A stretch of DNA of 64,000 bases from Thermoanaerobacter kivui (GCF_000763575.1 NZ_CP009170.1:1017501-1081500), one strand, 5' to 3'. Counted from the first letter of the stretch, positions 25,711 through 35,883 are shown. Made by a program: numbers and translations. The notes: generated by a model from the letters alone, not told the origin.

Positions 25711-27501
25711 ATGGCTACTTTAAAAACCAGAAGTGAAATTGAAGATAAGTATAAATGGAGACTTGAGGATATATACGAAGATGAAAAATTGTGGGAAGAA
25801 GATTACAATAAAGTAAAAGAGCTTTTAAAGGAAATTGTCAAATTTAAAGGGAAAATTAATACTTCTAAAGACTTATTGAGCGTTTTGAAGCTTCATGACG
25901 AAATTGGAATAATGGCTGGGAAAGTTTTTGTATACGCCCGCATGAGAAGAGATGAAGACAACACAAATACAAAATACCAAGCACTAGCTGACAAAGCTAT
26001 GAGGCTAAACATTGAAGTGATGAGCACTACTTCTTTTATAGTTCCGGAGATTTTGTCTATTGATACGCAAAAATTAATGGAAATGATAAATGAATGTGAA
26101 GAACTAAAAATATATCAACATTATTTTGAGGACTTGATTAGATTTAAGCCTCATGTCCTCTCTCCAGAAGAAGAAAAAATATTGGCGGAAGCAGAAACTA
26201 TCGCAGAATCTGTATCAAATATATACACTATGCTAAACAATGCGGATATGAAATTTCCTACGATTAAGGACGAAAACGGCGAAGAAGTAGAATTAACTCA
26301 TGGCAATTTTATACGATTTATGCAGAGCAAAGACAGAAATGTCAGAATGGCTGCATTTAATGCCATGTACGATACATATGAAAAGTTCATAAATACTTTT
26401 TCTTCTACAATGGCTGGCAATATTAAAAAAGATATTTTTTATGCAAAAACGCGGAAATACAATTCCTCTTTAGAAGCCTCACTTTTTGAGGATAATATAA
26501 ATGTAGAGGTTTATGACAATCTTATAGAGACAGTACATAATAGGCTTAATCTTTTGCACAGATATGTAAGTCTTAAAAAGAAACTTTTGGGTTTATACGA
26601 ACTCCACATGTACGACTTGTATGTTCCCTTGATACAGGAATACGACAAGAAATTTACATACGAAGAAGCTTTAGAACTCGTACTTGAAGGTCTCAAACCT
26701 ATAGGAGATGAGTACATAAGCTTGCTTAAAAAAGGATTTAACTCTCGATGGATTGATGTTTATGAAAACCGAGGCAAAACATCTGGAGCCTATTCATGGG
26801 GCACTTACGGTACCCATCCTTATGTGCTGTTAAACTACCAAGGCAAGCTAAATGACGTTTTTACAATTGCTCATGAAATGGGCCATTCATTGCATACCTA
26901 TTATTCTAATTCAACTCAACCGTACATATATGCGGGCTACAAAATTTTTGTAGCAGAAGTAGCTTCTACTTGCAATGAAGCACTATTGATGGACTACCTT
27001 TTAAAGAATTCAAAGGATGAGAAAGAGAAACTTTATCTTTTAAACCACTTTTTTGAGGAGTTTAGGGGCACTATATACAGACAAGTGATGTTTGCAGAGT
27101 TTGAAAAATACGCTCATGAAATTGCAGAAAAGGGAGAATCAATTACTCCCGAAGTATTGTGTAAAAAATACTATGACCTCAACAAACTCTATTACGGTGA
27201 TGACATCGTAGTGGATGAAGGTATAAGTTATGAATGGGCGAGAATTCCTCATTTCTATAGGAATTTTTATGTCTATAAATATGCCACAGGATTTTCTGCG
27301 GCAATAGCTATCTCTCAAATGATACTAAATGAGGGAGAAAAAGCTGTACAAAGGTACAAAGAATTTTTAAAGAGTGGAAGTTCTGATTATCCTTTGAATC
27401 TTTTGAAAAAAGCAGGAGTAGATTTGACAACTCCTAAGCCAGTAAATGAGGCGTTGGATGTTTTTGAAAGATTGCTTGATGAGTTTGGAAAAATGCTATG
27501 A
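25711..27501 (+). CDS. pepF: Oligoendopeptidase F
   Basis: A 596-residue cytoplasmic metallopeptidase of family M3B. The zinc site is HEMGHSLHTYYS (HEXXH) with the downstream Glu in FVAEVASTCNEALL. The N-terminal half is the long helical cap typical of PepF, starting RSEIEDKYKWRLEDIYED. It cleaves medium-size oligopeptides. GGAGGT sets the start at ATG 25711; the open frame begins earlier, inside sdaAA. It may be read from the sda promoter, linking peptide and serine catabolism, but that is inferred from spacing only. Confidence 0.92.
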   Translation: MATLKTRSEIEDKYKWRLEDIYEDEKLWEEDYNKVKELLKEIVKFKGKINTSKDLLSVLKLHDEIGIMAGKVFVYARMRRDEDNTNTKYQALADKAMRLNIEVMSTTSFIVPEILSIDTQKLMEMINECEELKIYQHYFEDLIRFKPHVLSPEEEKILAEAETIAESVSNIYTMLNNADMKFPTIKDENGEEVELTHGNFIRFMQSKDRNVRMAAFNAMYDTYEKFINTFSSTMAGNIKKDIFYAKTRKYNSSLEASLFEDNINVEVYDNLIETVHNRLNLLHRYVSLKKKLLGLYELHMYDLYVPLIQEYDKKFTYEEALELVLEGLKPIGDEYISLLKKGFNSRWIDVYENRGKTSGAYSWGTYGTHPYVLLNYQGKLNDVFTIAHEMGHSLHTYYSNSTQPYIYAGYKIFVAEVASTCNEALLMDYLLKNSKDEKEKLYLLNHFFEEFRGTIYRQVMFAEFEKYAHEIAEKGESITPEVLCKKYYDLNKLYYGDDIVVDEGISYEWARIPHFYRNFYVYKYATGFSAAIAISQMILNEGEKAVQRYKEFLKSGSSDYPLNLLKKAGVDLTTPKPVNEALDVFERLLDEFGKML

Positions 27502-27511
27502 TGAATCAAGA

Positions 27512-27538
27512 GGGCAGTAAAAGAGACTGTCCTTTTTT
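27512..27538 (+). terminator. Terminator after pepF
   Basis: GGGCAGT (27512-27518) pairs with ACTGTCC (27526-27532), with one G-U pair, and TTTTTT follows. Confidence 0.75.
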
Positions 27539-27559
27539 CCAAACAAAAGTTCAAACGCT

Positions 27560-27617
27560 GGGGACGGTTCCTTCCGTCCGATTTCAAATTAAAATTCAGC
27601 TAAAAGGAACCGTCCCC
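27560..27617. repeat. GGGGACGGTTCCTT inverted repeat
   Basis: GGGGACGGTTCCTT (27560-27573) and AAGGAACCGTCCCC (27604-27617) are perfect inverted copies with a 30-base AT-rich centre. The core matches the half copy at 418-447. The placement between a terminator and the next ribosome binding site is typical of dispersed REP-like repeats. Confidence 0.65.
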
Positions 27618-27652
27618 TTTGTCTGAAAATAAAAAAGTGTGAGGTGTGAACT

Positions 27653-28723
27653 TTGGATTTTATAACAGTCGATTTAAAAGAAAGGTCTTATCCTATATAT
27701 TTTGCCTATGATTCTTTTGATAAATTAGGAGAAATAGCAAAGAAACATGTGAGAAGCAGTAAAACATTTGTAATAACTGATTCTAATGTTTATCCTTTGT
27801 ATTTTGAAAAACTCAATGAAAGTCTTATAAAAAGTCGTTTTGATGTGTCATATGAAGTTATTCCTGCAGGGGAAACAAGTAAAACAATGGAAATGGCACA
27901 AAGGCTTCTTGAAAAAGCTTATGACTATGGACTTTTAAGAGACAGTTCAGTTATAGCTCTTGGAGGAGGCGTTGTAGGAGACATAGCGGGTTTTGTGGCA
28001 GCAACTTACATGAGGGGAATAGACTTTGTGCAAATTCCCACGACTTTGTTGGCGCAGGTTGATAGCAGTATAGGGGGCAAGGTAGCAGTCAATCTAAAAA
28101 AAGGCAAAAACATAATAGGAGCTTTTCATCAACCTAAAATGGTATATATAGACACTGCCGTTTTAAATACGTTAGATAAAAGAGAAATACTTGGTGGATT
28201 AGCCGAAATAATCAAATATGGTATTATATGGGATTTTAGTTTATTTGAGTATATTGAAAGCAACATTTATGAAATTTTAGATTTAAAAGAAGATAAATTA
28301 AGGCATATAATCAAAAAATCTTGCGAAATAAAAGGGAAAATCGTATCTCTTGATGAGAAAGAAGAAAACCTGCGTTCAATATTAAATTTTGGCCATACGA
28401 TAGGACATGCTATTGAAGCTTTGACCGGTTATGAGAGGTATATCCATGGAGAAGCAGTTGCTATAGGGATGGTATATGCTTGTAAACTTGCATTAAATTT
28501 AGGGTATATTGATGAAAAATATTTTGAAAGAATTTTTTCTTTGATACAAAAAACGGGATTACCTACAGATTATGGGGATTTGCACAAAGAAGACATCGTA
28601 GAGGCTATAAAACTTGATAAAAAGAGTAGAGAAGGCAAAATAAATTTTGTTCTTCCACGTGGTTTTGGAAAAGTTGAGGTCATGAGTGTTAAAGAAGATG
28701 AAATCTTAAAAGTTTTAAAATAA
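27653..28723 (+). CDS. aroB: 3-Dehydroquinate synthase
   Basis: A 356-residue enzyme making 3-dehydroquinate from DAHP with NAD and a divalent metal. Seen are VIALGGGVVGDIAGFVAATY, RGIDFVQIPTTLLAQVDSSI, GGKVAVNLKKGKNIIGAFHQ and the metal ligands in NFGHTIGHAIEALTGY.RYIHGEAVAIG. The start is TTG 27653, with GAGGTG upstream. It has its own terminator and is separated from pheA by a promoter, so it is transcribed as an independent unit next to the other aromatic genes. Confidence 0.94.
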   Translation: MDFITVDLKERSYPIYFAYDSFDKLGEIAKKHVRSSKTFVITDSNVYPLYFEKLNESLIKSRFDVSYEVIPAGETSKTMEMAQRLLEKAYDYGLLRDSSVIALGGGVVGDIAGFVAATYMRGIDFVQIPTTLLAQVDSSIGGKVAVNLKKGKNIIGAFHQPKMVYIDTAVLNTLDKREILGGLAEIIKYGIIWDFSLFEYIESNIYEILDLKEDKLRHIIKKSCEIKGKIVSLDEKEENLRSILNFGHTIGHAIEALTGYERYIHGEAVAIGMVYACKLALNLGYIDEKYFERIFSLIQKTGLPTDYGDLHKEDIVEAIKLDKKSREGKINFVLPRGFGKVEVMSVKEDEILKVLK

Positions 28724-28742
28724 GCGGATAACCGCTTTTTTA
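28722..28742 (+). terminator. Terminator after aroB
   Basis: AAGCGG (28722-28727) and CCGCTT (28732-28737) overlap the stop codon and are followed by TTTT. Confidence 0.75.
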
Positions 28743-28774
28743 TTTATATTTTTTAGACTTTATGAAAAATTTAC

Positions 28775-28803
28775 TTGACTCTACTTATGCAAAGTATTAA
28801 AAT
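28775..28803 (+). promoter_or_regulatory. Promoter of the pheA-aroF-tyrA-aroA operon
   Basis: TTGACT (28775-28780) and TAAAAT (28798-28803) are separated by 17 bp, 34 bases before ATG 28838. The leader is too short for a T-box, so control by tRNA is not suggested. Confidence 0.6.
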
Positions 28804-28837
28804 ATCACTAATATTATAATTTGCAAGGGGGTGTTGG

Positions 28838-29662
28838 ATGAAAATTGGCTATTTGGGTCCTAAAGGAACATTTTCTGAAGAAGCTGTTATAAAATACACG
28901 CAAGGTGTTGAAAATTGTGAAGTTGTAGAGTTTAACACCATTCCAGAGGTCATAAATTGCATAAGCAATGGCTTATGCGTAGAGGCAGTAATTCCTATTG
29001 AAAACTCTATTGAAGGTTCTGTAAATATTGCCGTAGATATGCTGATAAACGACGCAAATGGGATAATGATAAAAGGAGAAGTGATAATACCTATTTCCCA
29101 TTGCTTGATTTCGGATGCTCCAATTGAATTTAAAGATGTACATTGTATACTTTCTCATCAGCAGGCAATTGCTCAGTGCAGGGAATATATATCTAAAAAA
29201 TTTCCCAATGCGGAAGTAAAAGCTACAGACAGCACTGCTCAGGCAGTCTTAGGTGTCAAATCTAAACCTGGAGTGGTGGCAATAGGTCCTGAAAGAGCAG
29301 CTGTTATTTACGGCATGAGAATAATTGACAAAGACATTCAAGATGTAAAAGAAAATTATACAAGGTTTTTGGTCCTTTCTCAAAAGGACGGGGTTGTCAC
29401 AGGGAAAGACAAGACATCAATAGTGTTTTCTGTCCCCAATGTTCCAGGCAGTTTATATAACGCTTTAGGGGTTTTGGCCAATAAAAAAATCAATATGACA
29501 AAAATAGAATCTCGACCTTCAAGGAAAAAACTTGGAGAATATGTTTTTTGGGTGGACATTGAGGGGCATAGAGAAGATGAAATAGTAAAGAGTGCTTTAG
29601 AGGAGTTAAAAGGTAGAACGGATTTTTTAAAAGTGTTAGGTTCATATCCTAAATTTAAGTAG
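28838..29662 (+). CDS. pheA: Prephenate dehydratase
   Basis: A 274-residue enzyme converting prephenate to phenylpyruvate. The catalytic domain (1-185) has GPKGTFSEEA, IPIENSIEGSVN and ATDSTAQAVLGV, and the Thr-Arg-Phe motif appears as YTRFLVLS. Residues 195-274 form an ACT domain with PGSLYNALGVLANKKINMTK and ESRPSRKKLGEYVFWVD, the phenylalanine feedback site. There is no fused chorismate mutase. AAGGGGGTG precedes the ATG. First gene of the operon. Confidence 0.94.
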   Translation: MKIGYLGPKGTFSEEAVIKYTQGVENCEVVEFNTIPEVINCISNGLCVEAVIPIENSIEGSVNIAVDMLINDANGIMIKGEVIIPISHCLISDAPIEFKDVHCILSHQQAIAQCREYISKKFPNAEVKATDSTAQAVLGVKSKPGVVAIGPERAAVIYGMRIIDKDIQDVKENYTRFLVLSQKDGVVTGKDKTSIVFSVPNVPGSLYNALGVLANKKINMTKIESRPSRKKLGEYVFWVDIEGHREDEIVKSALEELKGRTDFLKVLGSYPKFK

Positions 29663-29686
29663 AACGGTAGAATGGAGGAATTGAAA

Positions 29687-30703
29687 ATGGTAATTGTTAT
29701 GAATATTGATGCGACTGATAAACAAATCTCTGATATTACAAATCTTTTAACATCTCTTGGTTTATGTTACCATATTTCAAAAGGTGAAGAACGGATAGTC
29801 ATAGGTGTCATCGGTGATAAGAAAAAATTAGAAGGTAAGGCTGTAGAAATGATGGAGGGAGTTGAAAAAGTCATTCCTATTGTGGAACCTTACAAACTTG
29901 CCAGCAGAATTTTCAAACCAGAGCCGACTGTTGTGGAAGTAGGGGATATAAAAATAGGCGGAAACAACATAGTTATAATGGCGGGACCCTGTGCAGTAGA
30001 AAGTAGAGAACAGCTCTTTGAAAGTGCGATGGCAGTCAAAAAAGCGGGAGCTCAATTTTTGCGAGGAGGAGCATTTAAGCCGAGAACATCTCCTTACTCC
30101 TTCCAAGGGCTTGAAGAAGAAGGCTTAAAAATGCTTCAGGAAGCAAAACAGCTTACTGGCCTTAAGATTGTGACAGAAGTTATGGATATTCATTCAGTTG
30201 AACTCGTGGTGCAATATGCTGATGTTCTTCAAATAGGCGCAAGGAATATGCAAAATTTCCCATTACTTAAAGCGGTGGGGAAAATTAACAAGCCTGTTTT
30301 ATTAAAGAGGGGTATTTCAGCAACATTGGAAGAATGGCTAAGTGCAGCCGAATACATTTTAAGCGAAGGTAACAAAGACGTCATACTTTGTGAAAGAGGA
30401 ATAAGGACTTTTGAAACTTATACTCGAAATACTTTGGATTTGAGTGCAGTTCCAGCAATAAAAAAATTGAGCCATTTGCCCATAATTGTTGACCCCAGCC
30501 ACGGAACTGGAAAATGGCACCTGGTAGGTCCTATGGCTAAAGCTGCTATAGCAGCAGGAGCCGATGGCCTCATTATTGAAGTCCACCCAGACCCTAAAAA
30601 TGCGTTATCTGATGGGGCTCAATCCCTTACCCCTGAAAATTTTGAGGTTTTGTGTCAAGACATAAAGTCTATTGCCAAAGTAATAGGGCGTGATTTTGCA
30701 TGA
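29687..30703 (+). CDS. aroF: 3-Deoxy-7-phosphoheptulonate synthase (DAHP synthase)
   Basis: A 338-residue type I-beta DAHP synthase joining PEP and erythrose-4-phosphate. Residues 1-75 are a ferredoxin-like regulatory domain ([19 protein letters not shown]) as in the Thermotoga enzyme. The TIM barrel follows with [45 protein letters not shown] and [15 protein letters not shown] 29687 is preferred because GGAGG lies eight bases before it; ATG 29672 overlaps that site. The stop overlaps the tyrA start by ATGA. Confidence 0.94.
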   Translation: MVIVMNIDATDKQISDITNLLTSLGLCYHISKGEERIVIGVIGDKKKLEGKAVEMMEGVEKVIPIVEPYKLASRIFKPEPTVVEVGDIKIGGNNIVIMAGPCAVESREQLFESAMAVKKAGAQFLRGGAFKPRTSPYSFQGLEEEGLKMLQEAKQLTGLKIVTEVMDIHSVELVVQYADVLQIGARNMQNFPLLKAVGKINKPVLLKRGISATLEEWLSAAEYILSEGNKDVILCERGIRTFETYTRNTLDLSAVPAIKKLSHLPIIVDPSHGTGKWHLVGPMAKAAIAAGADGLIIEVHPDPKNALSDGAQSLTPENFEVLCQDIKSIAKVIGRDFA

Positions 30704-31542
30704 TAAAAAACGCGGTTATTGTAGGATTGGGTCTTATAGGCGGGTCACTGGCAAAAGCGTTAAGTAAATATACTGATATAAAAGTTATGGCTGTTGATAT
30801 AAATGAAAATAGTTTACACAAAGCGTTGGAAGAGGGAGTAATTTCTTATGGCGTGACAGACCTTGATTTTCAAGTAGATGCTGATCTAGTTTTTATATGC
30901 ACGCCTGTTGGAAAAGTTGTTGAAAAGGCTAAAAATATACTTCCTTATTTAAAAAAAGGTTGTATTGTAACTGACGTTGGAAGTACAAAAAAAGTTATAA
31001 TGGAAGAAGTGCAAAAATTTTTACCCGATGAAATTTTTTTCATCGGGGGCCATCCCATGGCTGGCACAGAGAAGGCAGGTTATGACAACGCTGATGCAGA
31101 TTTATTTGTCAACTCTAATTATTTGTTGACACCTTTTGATAATGTAAAGGAAGATGTTTTAGATTTATTTATAAATGAAGTAATAATAAAAATAGGTGCA
31201 AAACCGGTAATAATGGATTATAATAAACACGATGCCATTGTCGGAATAATAAGTCATGTACCTCATATTCTTTCTGCTACCCTTACGAATTTTGCTCATG
31301 ATAAATGCAGTGAAGCATTTAAATACGCAGCTGGTGGGTTTAAAGATACTACGCGAATTGCCTTGTCTCAGACTGAAATATGGAAAGACATAATTTGTAC
31401 AAACAAAGAAGTTATTTTGGAGTTACTAAAAAATTACAGGGAAGTCCTAAGTGACTTTATTTGTTATTTAGAAAATGACGATATTGACACCATACAAAAG
31501 TTTCTTGAAGATGCAAGAAAATATCGAAACACTATAACTTGA
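30700..31542 (+). CDS. tyrA: Prephenate dehydrogenase
   Basis: A 280-residue enzyme oxidising prephenate to 4-hydroxyphenylpyruvate with NAD(P). The dinucleotide motif is [33 protein letters not shown] and [20 protein letters not shown] form the active site, and [12 protein letters not shown] and [10 protein letters not shown] are the conserved helical-domain motifs. There is no C-terminal ACT domain, unlike many Firmicute enzymes, so Tyr feedback may act elsewhere. Its ATG overlaps the aroF stop. Confidence 0.93.
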   Translation: MIKNAVIVGLGLIGGSLAKALSKYTDIKVMAVDINENSLHKALEEGVISYGVTDLDFQVDADLVFICTPVGKVVEKAKNILPYLKKGCIVTDVGSTKKVIMEEVQKFLPDEIFFIGGHPMAGTEKAGYDNADADLFVNSNYLLTPFDNVKEDVLDLFINEVIIKIGAKPVIMDYNKHDAIVGIISHVPHILSATLTNFAHDKCSEAFKYAAGGFKDTTRIALSQTEIWKDIICTNKEVILELLKNYREVLSDFICYLENDDIDTIQKFLEDARKYRNTIT

Positions 31543-31551
31543 GGTGTTGTT

Positions 31552-32823
31552 ATGGATATTGAAGTTAAAAAGAAAAGATTTTTAAAAGGTATTGTCTCAG
31601 TCCCTGGAGACAAGTCAATATCCCATAGAGCTGTAATGATTGGGTCAATTGCAGAAGGGATTACAGAAATTGAAAATTTTCTTTTAGGAGAAGATTGTAT
31701 ATCTACTATTAATTGTATGAAGAATTTGGGAGTTGACATTGAATTAAAAGGGACAAATGTTAAAGTTCATGGAAAAGGGCTTTATTTAAATAAAAGCGAA
31801 AAAATCCTTGATGTAGGAAATTCGGGTACTACCATTAGGCTTTTGATGGGTATTCTCGCTGGTCAAAAGTTTGAGACAACGCTTACAGGTGATGATTCTA
31901 TAAAGAGACGCCCTATGGGAAGAGTGATAACTCCTCTTAGTATGATGGGAGCGAAAATAGAAGCAAGAGAAGGAAATTTTGCACCTCTTACGGTTTTTGG
32001 AAACAAACTTAAAGGCATATATTACAAAATGCCAATTGCCAGTGCACAGGTTAAGTCCAGCATAATGTTGGCAAGCCTTTACGCTGATGATAAAACGACT
32101 ATTGAAGAGCCTTACCCTTCAAGAAATCACACGGAACTCATGTTTAGTTCTTTTGGTGCTAAAGTGGATGTAAATGGCACAAAAATAACTTGTTACCCTG
32201 GCTACAAATTACAAGGGCAGAGAGTTATTGTACCAGGGGATATATCGTCAGCAGCATATTTTATTGTTGCTGCAACTCTCGTTCCAAATTCGGAGGTTAC
32301 TATAAAAAATGTAAATGTAAATCTTACAAGGACTGGTATTATCGATGTGATAAAAGAGATGGGAGGAGACATTGTCTTAACAAATGAAAGAACTATAAAC
32401 AATGAAAAAGTAGCGGATATAACAGTTAAGACTTCAAGGCTAAAGGGAATTGAAATTGGAGGAAGTCTTATTCCAAGGCTTATTGATGAAATTCCAGTAA
32501 TAGCAGTTGCAGCAGTTTTCGCAGAAGGGAAAACAGTGATAAAAGATGCCGAGGAGTTAAAAGTAAAAGAAAGCAATAGAATAAATACAATCACTTCAGA
32601 ATTAAAGAAAATGGGAGCAAAAATTTTTGAAACAGAAGATGGGATGATTATAGAAGGGACGGGTTTTTTAAGAGGAAATACAGTGGAAAGTTACAACGAC
32701 CACAGGATTGCCATGTCTTTATGGGTTGCTGGACTTATAGCAGAAGGAGAAACTAAGATAAAAAATGCTGAATGTGTAAATATTTCGTATCCGGATTTTT
32801 ATAAAACCTTTGATATGCTATAA
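31552..32823 (+). CDS. aroA: 3-Phosphoshikimate 1-carboxyvinyltransferase (EPSP synthase)
   Basis: A 423-residue enzyme transferring the enolpyruvyl group of PEP to shikimate-3-phosphate. Clear motifs are [54 protein letters not shown] and, near the end, [11 protein letters not shown] and [21 protein letters not shown] precedes ATG 31552, nine bases after tyrA. Whether it is a glyphosate-tolerant class II form cannot be judged safely by eye. Confidence 0.94.
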   Translation: MDIEVKKKRFLKGIVSVPGDKSISHRAVMIGSIAEGITEIENFLLGEDCISTINCMKNLGVDIELKGTNVKVHGKGLYLNKSEKILDVGNSGTTIRLLMGILAGQKFETTLTGDDSIKRRPMGRVITPLSMMGAKIEAREGNFAPLTVFGNKLKGIYYKMPIASAQVKSSIMLASLYADDKTTIEEPYPSRNHTELMFSSFGAKVDVNGTKITCYPGYKLQGQRVIVPGDISSAAYFIVAATLVPNSEVTIKNVNVNLTRTGIIDVIKEMGGDIVLTNERTINNEKVADITVKTSRLKGIEIGGSLIPRLIDEIPVIAVAAVFAEGKTVIKDAEELKVKESNRINTITSELKKMGAKIFETEDGMIIEGTGFLRGNTVESYNDHRIAMSLWVAGLIAEGETKIKNAECVNISYPDFYKTFDML

Positions 32824-32841
32824 TATCATTGGTGATGAATG

Positions 32842-33531
32842 ATGAAAGAAAAGATACTTATCATAGAGGATGAAAAGCACATAGCCCGTTTTTTACAATT
32901 GGAGTTTGAACATGAAGGATATACTGTCACTGTGACTTACGATGGACCTTCTGGCTTAAAGGAGGCATTAGAAGGAGATTATGACCTTGTGCTTTTGGAC
33001 ATAATGCTTCCAGAAATTGACGGATTTGAAGTTTTAAAAAAAATAAGAGAACATTCCGACATACCTGTTATAATGCTTACTGCCAAGTACGAAGTAAAAG
33101 ACAAAGTGGAAGGACTTGACATTGGAGCTGATGACTATGTGACAAAACCCTTTTCTATAGAAGAGCTTTTTGCAAGAGTGAGGGCTGCTTTGAGAAAGAA
33201 AAAGCCGCATCTTAAAAAAGATGTGTTAAGATATAGCGACATCACTATGGATTTGACAACTCATGAAGTAAGAAGAGCGGGTATAAAAATTGAACTTACA
33301 AAAAAAGAATTTGACCTTTTAGAATATTTGATTAAAAACGCAAATATAGCGCTGACAAGAGAAAAAATCCTTGAGTGCGTGTGGGGTTATGATTATTATG
33401 GAGATACCAACATAGTGGATGTATATATAAGGTATTTGAGGAGCAAAATTGACGACCCTTTTGACCGGAAGTTAATCCACACCATAAGAGGAGTGGGGTA
33501 CACTTTGAAGGAGGATAAAGATGAAGATTAA
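32842..33531 (+). CDS. OmpR-family response regulator
   Basis: A 229-residue two-domain regulator. The receiver domain has IIEDEKHIARFL, the phospho-acceptor in LVLLDIMLPEIDGFEV, PVIMLTAK and DYVTKPFSIEELFAR. Residues 125-225 are a winged helix (HEVRRAGIKIELTKKEFDLL, TREKILECVWGYDYYGDTNI, RSKIDDPFDRKLIHTIRGVG). The start is ATG 32842 or 32839; GGTGAT favours 32842. It overlaps the histidine kinase gene by 11 bases. Its position just after aroA and before a cell wall hydrolase gives no clear target. Confidence 0.92.
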   Translation: MKEKILIIEDEKHIARFLQLEFEHEGYTVTVTYDGPSGLKEALEGDYDLVLLDIMLPEIDGFEVLKKIREHSDIPVIMLTAKYEVKDKVEGLDIGADDYVTKPFSIEELFARVRAALRKKKPHLKKDVLRYSDITMDLTTHEVRRAGIKIELTKKEFDLLEYLIKNANIALTREKILECVWGYDYYGDTNIVDVYIRYLRSKIDDPFDRKLIHTIRGVGYTLKEDKDED

Positions 33532-34903
33532 GCTGTGGCCCCGCCGCATAACTTTAAGGATAGCTCTTCTTTATTCTGTAGTTTTTTCAGTAATACTGGT
33601 TGTGCTTAATGCTTCTGTGCTTTACGGCTTAAAATATTATCTAATATACCAAGCAATGGACCAAGTAACAAGCCAGGCAGAGGCTATAAAAAGTAAACTG
33701 GGGGAAATAAAAGGGGACGTCAATTTATTTGAAAAAGATTTGATTTTTTCAAGCATACCAAATGAAAATATTTATACAAAAATATTTGATGAAAAAGGGA
33801 ATGTCATCTATTCTTCTAAAAGATTAGAAAGAATTAATATTCCTCATGATGTAAACATAGATATTCCTGTTAAAATTGACAAATATGATAAGGATTTGAC
33901 TTACCTCAATACCATTTTTAAAAGCGATGATAAAGTGTTCTATATTCAAGTGATAAAGGACATGGAAAATGAATATTTGTTTTTGAAGCTACTTTTTATT
34001 TTGATGTTTTTTGCGGATGCGGCAGGAATTTTTGTGTCCTTTATTGCAGGATATTTCGTTACAAAGAGGGCTTTAAGACCTGTGGATTATATGACAAAAG
34101 AAGTAAGAGAGATAGATGCCCATGGGTTAAATAAAAGACTTAAAATATATGGAGAAGACGATGAACTTACAAGATTGGCAAAAACCTTTAATGACATGCT
34201 GGATAGGTTGGAAGATTCTTTTAAAAGGCAGAACATGTTTGTCTCTGATGCTTCTCACGAACTTAGAACCCCAATTTCTGTAATAAAAGGGTATATTGAC
34301 ATGTTGGATAGATGGGGAAAAGAGGACAAAGCCGTATTGCAAGAGGCTATAGAGGCGATTAAAAAAGAGACATTAGACATGGAGCATCTCATTGAAAGAC
34401 TTCTTTTGTTGGCAAAAGGAGATAATAAATCGATAAAGTTAAATAAGGAAGAGTTTAATTTAAAGGATGTAATAAAAGAGGTTGCAGAGGAAATAAAAAT
34501 GTTAAATGAAAGCAAAAATATAGTTGTAAAAGGGCAAAATGACATAAATATAATGGCTAACAAAAAACTCATTAAAGAGCTTATAAGGATATTTTTAGAC
34601 AATGCAGCAAAATACACTTCTTCAGATGGCAATATAGAAATTGATGTGGGGAAGGATAACTCAAAAGCCTATATAAAAATTAAAGATGATGGCGTGGGAA
34701 TACCAAAAGAGGACATTCCACATATTTTTGATAGGTTTTACAGAGTAGACAAAGCGAGAGCCAAAGAGACAGGTGGGGCAGGATTGGGATTAGCTATTGC
34801 TAAGTGGATTATTGAGGAACATAAAGGAAGCGTCACTGTAAAAAGTGAAGTAGGGAAAGGTAGTGAATTTACCATAACATTACCTATCTTTCCACCAGTT
34901 TAA
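33521..34903 (+). CDS. Sensor histidine kinase
   Basis: A 460-residue membrane kinase: first membrane helix about 12-34, extracellular domain about 35-150, second helix about 155-180, then HAMP, with DELTRLAKTFNDMLDRLEDS. The HisKA site is VSDASHELRTPISVIKGY, with the phospho-His. The ATP domain has N box LDNAAKYTSSDG, G1 DDGVGIPKED, F box IFDRFYRVDKAR and G2 GGAGLGLAI. It forms a pair with the regulator at 32842. The ligand is unknown; the outer domain has no recognised fold. Confidence 0.92.
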   Translation: MKIKLWPRRITLRIALLYSVVFSVILVVLNASVLYGLKYYLIYQAMDQVTSQAEAIKSKLGEIKGDVNLFEKDLIFSSIPNENIYTKIFDEKGNVIYSSKRLERINIPHDVNIDIPVKIDKYDKDLTYLNTIFKSDDKVFYIQVIKDMENEYLFLKLLFILMFFADAAGIFVSFIAGYFVTKRALRPVDYMTKEVREIDAHGLNKRLKIYGEDDELTRLAKTFNDMLDRLEDSFKRQNMFVSDASHELRTPISVIKGYIDMLDRWGKEDKAVLQEAIEAIKKETLDMEHLIERLLLLAKGDNKSIKLNKEEFNLKDVIKEVAEEIKMLNESKNIVVKGQNDINIMANKKLIKELIRIFLDNAAKYTSSDGNIEIDVGKDNSKAYIKIKDDGVGIPKEDIPHIFDRFYRVDKARAKETGGAGLGLAIAKWIIEEHKGSVTVKSEVGKGSEFTITLPIFPPV

Positions 34904-34905
34904 TA

Positions 34906-34934
34906 TGGACACAAGTTAAATATCCGGCTATAAT
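34906..34934 (+). promoter_or_regulatory. Promoter of the ydaO riboswitch and LysM hydrolase transcript
   Basis: TGGACA (34906-34911) and TATAAT (34929-34934) are separated by 17 bp, about 10 bases before the riboswitch begins. Confidence 0.75.
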
Positions 34935-34944
34935 TTAGTTAAAA

Positions 34945-35060
34945 ATATGCCGAATCCCCGATAAGGGGTACGGGGGAACTAAATTGGGGTGAATCCACTT
35001 TTGTGGTAGGGTGTCCCTAACCCGAACCCGTCAACTAACCTCGGAGGCAAAAGGGGGAAC
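34945..35060 (+). promoter_or_regulatory. ydaO/yuaA (cyclic di-AMP) riboswitch
   Basis: The segment carries the conserved ydaO blocks in order: tgccgaatcc, ggggtacgggggaac, ttggggtgaatcc, agggtgtcc, cccgaacccgtcaactaacctcg and gaggca. The TGCC near 34948 can close a P1 stem with GGCA at 35046-35049. It lies directly in front of a LysM cell wall hydrolase, a classical target of this class. In known cases c-di-AMP binding turns expression off. The expression platform seems to act close to the ribosome binding site AAGGGGG (35050-35056), though termination is also possible. Confidence 0.93.
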
Positions 35061-35063
35061 AAC

Positions 35064-35867
35064 ATGTTTAATATTCGCATCAAGGTCAAACCTCTCATCG
35101 CATCAGTTATAGCCGGATTGTTTATTTCCCAATCAGTATTTGCCGCAACTTACACAGTTAAACCCGGCGATACCTTATGGGGTATAAGTCAAAAATACGG
35201 AACTACCTATACTAAGCTGATGTCTTTAAACGGCCTTCAAAGTACCGTAATATACCCAGGACAAGTTTTACAAGTGCCGGGTAGTGATAACACATATGTT
35301 GTCCAAAAAGGTGACAGTTTGTACTTAATTGCTTTAAAATACGGCATTACTGTTGATATGCTCAAATCTGCAAACGGATACAAAAGCGACATAATATATC
35401 CTGGACAAGTCTTTATTATACCCAGTGCTACTTCTTCTAATAGGGCATATCAGGATGTCAGCAGAGGTTCTATCGAAAGGGGTGTAATACCCTACACAAA
35501 AGAGGAATTTGACCTCCTTGCGCGACTTGTTACCGCGGAAGCAGATGGAGAACCATACCAGGCTAAAGTAGCAGTTGCGGCTGTAGTAATAAACAGAGTT
35601 AAAAGTGGTATTTTCCCTAATACTATAAAAGATGTGATATATCAAGTCGATGCATACGGAAATTACCAATTTACTCCTGTGCTAAATGGGTGGATAAATA
35701 GACCTGCTTCAGTTGACGCTATAAGTGCAGCAAGAGATGCGTTAAGTGGTGTTGACCCAACAAACGGAGCCTTGTATTATTTTGACCAAAGTTCTACTAA
35801 TGCGTGGTTGTGGTCACTTCCTATAGCGGCAAGAATAGGTAATATGGTTTTCTGTTACGGCAGGTAA
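35064..35867 (+). CDS. LysM-domain cell wall hydrolase (SleB/CwlJ type)
   Basis: A 267-residue secreted protein. A signal peptide (about 1-27, ending SQSVFAA) is followed by two LysM repeats (about 28-72 and 75-120; [20 protein letters not shown] and [20 protein letters not shown]). A C-terminal Hydrolase_2 domain starts at [20 protein letters not shown] with the catalytic Glu, and has [18 protein letters not shown] and [12 protein letters not shown]. It probably cleaves peptidoglycan at the cell surface during growth or sporulation/germination. Expression is under the ydaO riboswitch, tying wall turnover to c-di-AMP. A bidirectional terminator follows. Confidence 0.92.
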   Translation: MFNIRIKVKPLIASVIAGLFISQSVFAATYTVKPGDTLWGISQKYGTTYTKLMSLNGLQSTVIYPGQVLQVPGSDNTYVVQKGDSLYLIALKYGITVDMLKSANGYKSDIIYPGQVFIIPSATSSNRAYQDVSRGSIERGVIPYTKEEFDLLARLVTAEADGEPYQAKVAVAAVVINRVKSGIFPNTIKDVIYQVDAYGNYQFTPVLNGWINRPASVDAISAARDALSGVDPTNGALYYFDQSSTNAWLWSLPIAARIGNMVFCYGR

Positions 35868-35883
35868 AACTTCCGATGAGAGG

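Noticed and set aside
28780-28837. T-box leader for the aromatic amino acid operon
   Set aside because: Only about 35 bases lie between promoter and start codon, and no T-box sequence is present.
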